Assembly (NCBI GenBank): GCA_022824305.1
Contig: JAJEAD010000076.1
Coordinates: 186,001-250,000 of the forward strand
Reading direction: 5' to 3'
Origin: Gammaproteobacteria bacterium
GTDB lineage: Bacteria > Pseudomonadota > Gammaproteobacteria > HK1
Length of the DNA: 64,000 nt
Numbering within the stretch: the first letter of the stretch is position 1; each line of letters opens with the position of its first letter. The notes under the pieces are model-generated. The model had not been told where the DNA came from. It saw nothing but the letters and a program-made list of their open reading frames with translations, and did not search any database. This document shows, piece after piece, positions 61,661 to 64,000 of the stretch. A program made the translations under genes and the position numbers.

Positions 61661-64000
61661 GTGCCGGCACGGGCCCGTGAGATCGACACGCTGCTGACCG
61701 ACGCGTGGGCGCAGGTCGGCCTTCGGGGCATGACGCGCGCGTGCCTGGTAGCGGTCGGCGGCTACGGACGGGGCGAGCTGCACCCTCACTCCGATATCGA
61801 TCTCCTCATTCTGGTGGAGCGGTCCTTGAGCCGCGGCGACGAGGAACTCGTCAGGGGCTTCATCGCCTTCGTCTGGGACATCGGTCTGCAGATCGGGCAC
61901 AGCGTGCGCAGCGTGGACCAGTGCGAGACGGACGCGCGCAACGATCCCATTTTTGCAACCACTCTCATGGAATCACGCCTCCTGGTGGGGCCGGCCGCGC
62001 TTTTCGAGGAGCTGATCGAGCGCACCGGTCCGGAACACCTGTGGTCAGGACCGGCCTTCTTTGAGGCCCGCTGCCTCGAGCAGCGGGAACGGCATCGTCG
62101 ATTCGACGACACCGCGTCAAACCTCGAGCCCAACGTCAAGGACGGCCCGGGCGGGTTGAGGGACATTCACACCGTGGACTGGATCGCGAAACGTCACTTC
62201 GGCACGGGAACGCTGCGGGGGACGACGGGTGACACCTACCTCACCAGGTCGGAACGCCGTTTTCTCCGCCAGGGCCGCCACTTCCTGTGGGAGGTCAGAT
62301 TCCGGTTGCACCTGCTCGCGGGGAGGGCGGAAGACCGGTTGCTCTTCGACCACCAGAAGCGCCTCGCCACCCTATTCGGATACCGCGACGACGATCTGAA
62401 TCTCGGCGTCGAGAAGTTCATGAAACGCTACTACCGGTGCGTCACGGAGCTGTCGCGCCTCAACGAAATGCTGCTCGCGCTGTTCCGCGAAACGATCCTC
62501 CCGCCACCCGGGCCGCACGAAACGAGACCGATCAACGCCCGTTTCCAGACCATCGACCGGCTGCTGGAGTTCGCGGATTCCGGCGTTCCCGCCCGCCATC
62601 CCGTCGCGCTGCTCGAGCTCTTCCTGGTTCTGCAGCAGCGACCCGAAGTGAAGGGCGTACGCGCATCCACCATTCGGCTGGTGCGCGATCATCGACACCT
62701 CATCGACGGCGCGTTCCGGTCCGACCCGCAGGCCTGCGCGACCTTCCTGGAGATCCTGCGCCAGCCGCGCCATGTCGCCCGCGAATTGCGCCGCATGCAT
62801 CGATACGGACTGCTGGCGGCGTACCTGCCCGAGTTCGGCGTCGTGGCCGGGCGGATGCAGTACGACCTCTTCCACGCGTACACCGTGGACGAGCACAGTC
62901 TCTTCGTGGTCTCCCGCCTGCGTTCCTTCGCGGTCGCGGAGAGGCGGGACGAGTTCCCCCTCTGCTCGGCTCTGTTCGAGGAGCTGCCGAATCCGGAGCT
63001 GCTGTACATTGCCGGCCTCTTTCACGACATCGGCAAGGGGCAGAAAGGCGATCATTCCGAGGTCGGAGCGCGTTGCGCTCGCTCCTTTTGCCGCCGGCAT
63101 GGACTCGACACCTACGACTCGCACCTTGTCGAGTGGCTGGTCCGGCATCACCTGCTGATGTCGCATACCGCCCAGAGGCGGGACACCTCGGATCCGGCCG
63201 TCGTCGAGGAGTTCGCGAGGAGCGTGGGCGATCGCGTGCACCTCGACTGCCTGTATCTCCTCACCGTCGCGGACATCAGCGCCACCAACCCCAGCCTGTG
63301 GAACGACTGGAAGGATGCGCTGCTGCGCGACCTCTACTTCGCCGCCCGACGCGCACTGCGACGCGGCCTGGAAGATCCCCCGGACCGGCGCGTGCTGATC
63401 GCCCGGGCACAAGGCCGGGCAATGGAGCTGCTCCGCCTCGAGGACGGCGGGGACCGGAAGGCGTTCTCCCTTTGGCGCTCCCTCGGGGAGGACTACTTCC
63501 TCCGCTACACTCCGGAGGAGGTCTGCTGGCATACGCGCGCGATCCTCGAGGCCGCGGCGGACGAGGCGCCCCTCGTCCTGATTCGCCAGGGGCGAGGGGG
63601 CACCGAGATCTTCGCTTACGCCGCGGACCGCAAGCACCTCTTTGCCGCGAGCACGTCCGCTCTCGACCGCCGGGGGCTGACCATCCTCGACGCCCGCATA
63701 CTCACCGCGGACAACGCGATGACGCTCAATACCTACGTGGTGTCCGAACGCAGCGGAGAAGCGCTCCGAGGCCGGGCGCGATTCGAGGAGGTGAGAGTGG
63801 CGCTGCTGAGCGCGGTGCGCGAGCCTCGTTCCCCGGGGGCGCAGGTCCCGCGGCGGGTCGGGCGCGGGCGGCTGCGCCACTTCGATATCCCCTCCGAAGT
63901 GAGCTTCCACCCCGACGACGGCAAGGGGCGAAGTCTCGTGGAGGTGGTTACGGCGGACCGACCGGGTCTGCTCGCCCGCATCGGAGTCGCCTTCGCCGAC
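61661..64000 (+). CDS. glnD: Bifunctional [protein-PII] uridylyltransferase/UR enzyme, 3' end outside the window
   Basis: The frame is open from 61487 to the window edge. It contains the nucleotidyltransferase motif AVGGYGRGELHPHSDIDLLI, a bi-lobed GlnD linker, the HD hydrolase motif YIAGLFHDIGKGQKGDHSEV followed by VRHHLLMSH, ACT domain 1 (LVLIRQGRGGTEIFAYAADR) and the beginning of ACT domain 2 (EVVTADRPGLLARIGVAFAD). GlnD adds or removes UMP on PII and so signals nitrogen status. The GTG at 61661 is the first conventional start, but the upstream residues (FREALLRIDDSLRVRHAAGE) look homologous to the usual N-terminus. The true start is therefore uncertain, with ATA at 61505 and CTG at 61601 as non-standard options, or an upstream frameshift. 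The last domain is truncated by the window edge. Confidence 0.85.
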   Translation, partial: MPARAREIDTLLTDAWAQVGLRGMTRACLVAVGGYGRGELHPHSDIDLLILVERSLSRGDEELVRGFIAFVWDIGLQIGHSVRSVDQCETDARNDPIFATTLMESRLLVGPAALFEELIERTGPEHLWSGPAFFEARCLEQRERHRRFDDTASNLEPNVKDGPGGLRDIHTVDWIAKRHFGTGTLRGTTGDTYLTRSERRFLRQGRHFLWEVRFRLHLLAGRAEDRLLFDHQKRLATLFGYRDDDLNLGVEKFMKRYYRCVTELSRLNEMLLALFRETILPPPGPHETRPINARFQTIDRLLEFADSGVPARHPVALLELFLVLQQRPEVKGVRASTIRLVRDHRHLIDGAFRSDPQACATFLEILRQPRHVARELRRMHRYGLLAAYLPEFGVVAGRMQYDLFHAYTVDEHSLFVVSRLRSFAVAERRDEFPLCSALFEELPNPELLYIAGLFHDIGKGQKGDHSEVGARCARSFCRRHGLDTYDSHLVEWLVRHHLLMSHTAQRRDTSDPAVVEEFARSVGDRVHLDCLYLLTVADISATNPSLWNDWKDALLRDLYFAARRALRRGLEDPPDRRVLIARAQGRAMELLRLEDGGDRKAFSLWRSLGEDYFLRYTPEEVCWHTRAILEAAADEAPLVLIRQGRGGTEIFAYAADRKHLFAASTSALDRRGLTILDARILTADNAMTLNTYVVSERSGEALRGRARFEEVRVALLSAVREPRSPGAQVPRRVGRGRLRHFDIPSEVSFHPDDGKGRSLVEVVTADRPGLLARIGVAFAD

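Overview
The window is GC-rich DNA and reads as a chromosomal segment of a Gram-negative gammaproteobacterium, probably an uncultured or environmental lineage. The main evidence is the gene order from 24 to 64 kb. Read on the minus strand it is rpsB-tsf / pyrH-frr-uppS-cdsA-dxr-rseP-bamA-skp-lpxD-fabZ-lpxA-lpxB-rnhB-dnaE-accA...tilS, with map and glnD divergent from rpsB. That is the classical gammaproteobacterial translation, envelope and lipid A superoperon. Lipid A genes, BamA and Skp show an outer membrane. Class II ribonucleotide reductase, periplasmic formate dehydrogenase and a Rieske-type protein suggest a respiratory or facultative metabolism.

Layout. 0-5 kb is an accessory region: a HicBA pair with a frameshifted hicA, a MetE-like methyltransferase domain protein, an orphan HigA-like antitoxin, an HD hydrolase, and a metal-ligand-poor M24 peptidase-fold enzyme flanked by two SnoaL-like proteins. 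5.4-10 kb is a Bat-type operon of two VWA proteins and BatD. 10-18.7 kb holds a PhnD-like protein without a signal peptide, a small coiled-coil membrane protein, an FAD oxidoreductase coupled to a cyclopropane-fatty-acid-synthase-like methyltransferase, a VTT/disulfide-reductase fusion, an isolated CcmI and NudC. 18.9-22.2 kb is a two-gene class II ribonucleotide reductase locus (nrdJ plus a TSCPD/zinc protein) with two NrdR-like boxes, a sigma70-type promoter and a strong terminator. 22.2-26.9 kb holds a methyltransferase, mtaB, tilS and ppsR. 26.9-44.2 kb is the accA-to-pyrH block, mostly with overlapping or near-overlapping genes.

44.3-58.6 kb is about 14.5 kb lying exactly between tsf and pyrH, which are normally adjacent. 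It carries a tandem GFA-domain protein, a Cys/Met-metabolism PLP enzyme, a biotin-ligase-like protein, an atypical Rieske protein, an ankyrin protein, an unknown protein and a complete formate dehydrogenase operon (DUF3305, DUF3306, a 4Fe-4S protein, a TorD-type chaperone, a Tat target protein, alpha, beta, a lipoprotein and gamma). The alpha subunit gene has an in-frame TAG. 58.7-64 kb holds tsf, rpsB, map and the 5' part of glnD.

The most unusual structural signal is a family of dispersed palindromic repeats. Full or near-full copies lie near 5.1, 18.7, 22.9, 24.4, 25.9 and 42.75 kb, with a half copy at 36.05 kb. They have CTAGCCGC-type ends, and in three cases they supply the TAG stop codon of the adjacent gene (mtaB, frr, bamA). 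No transposase, CRISPR array, tRNA or rRNA was seen in the window.
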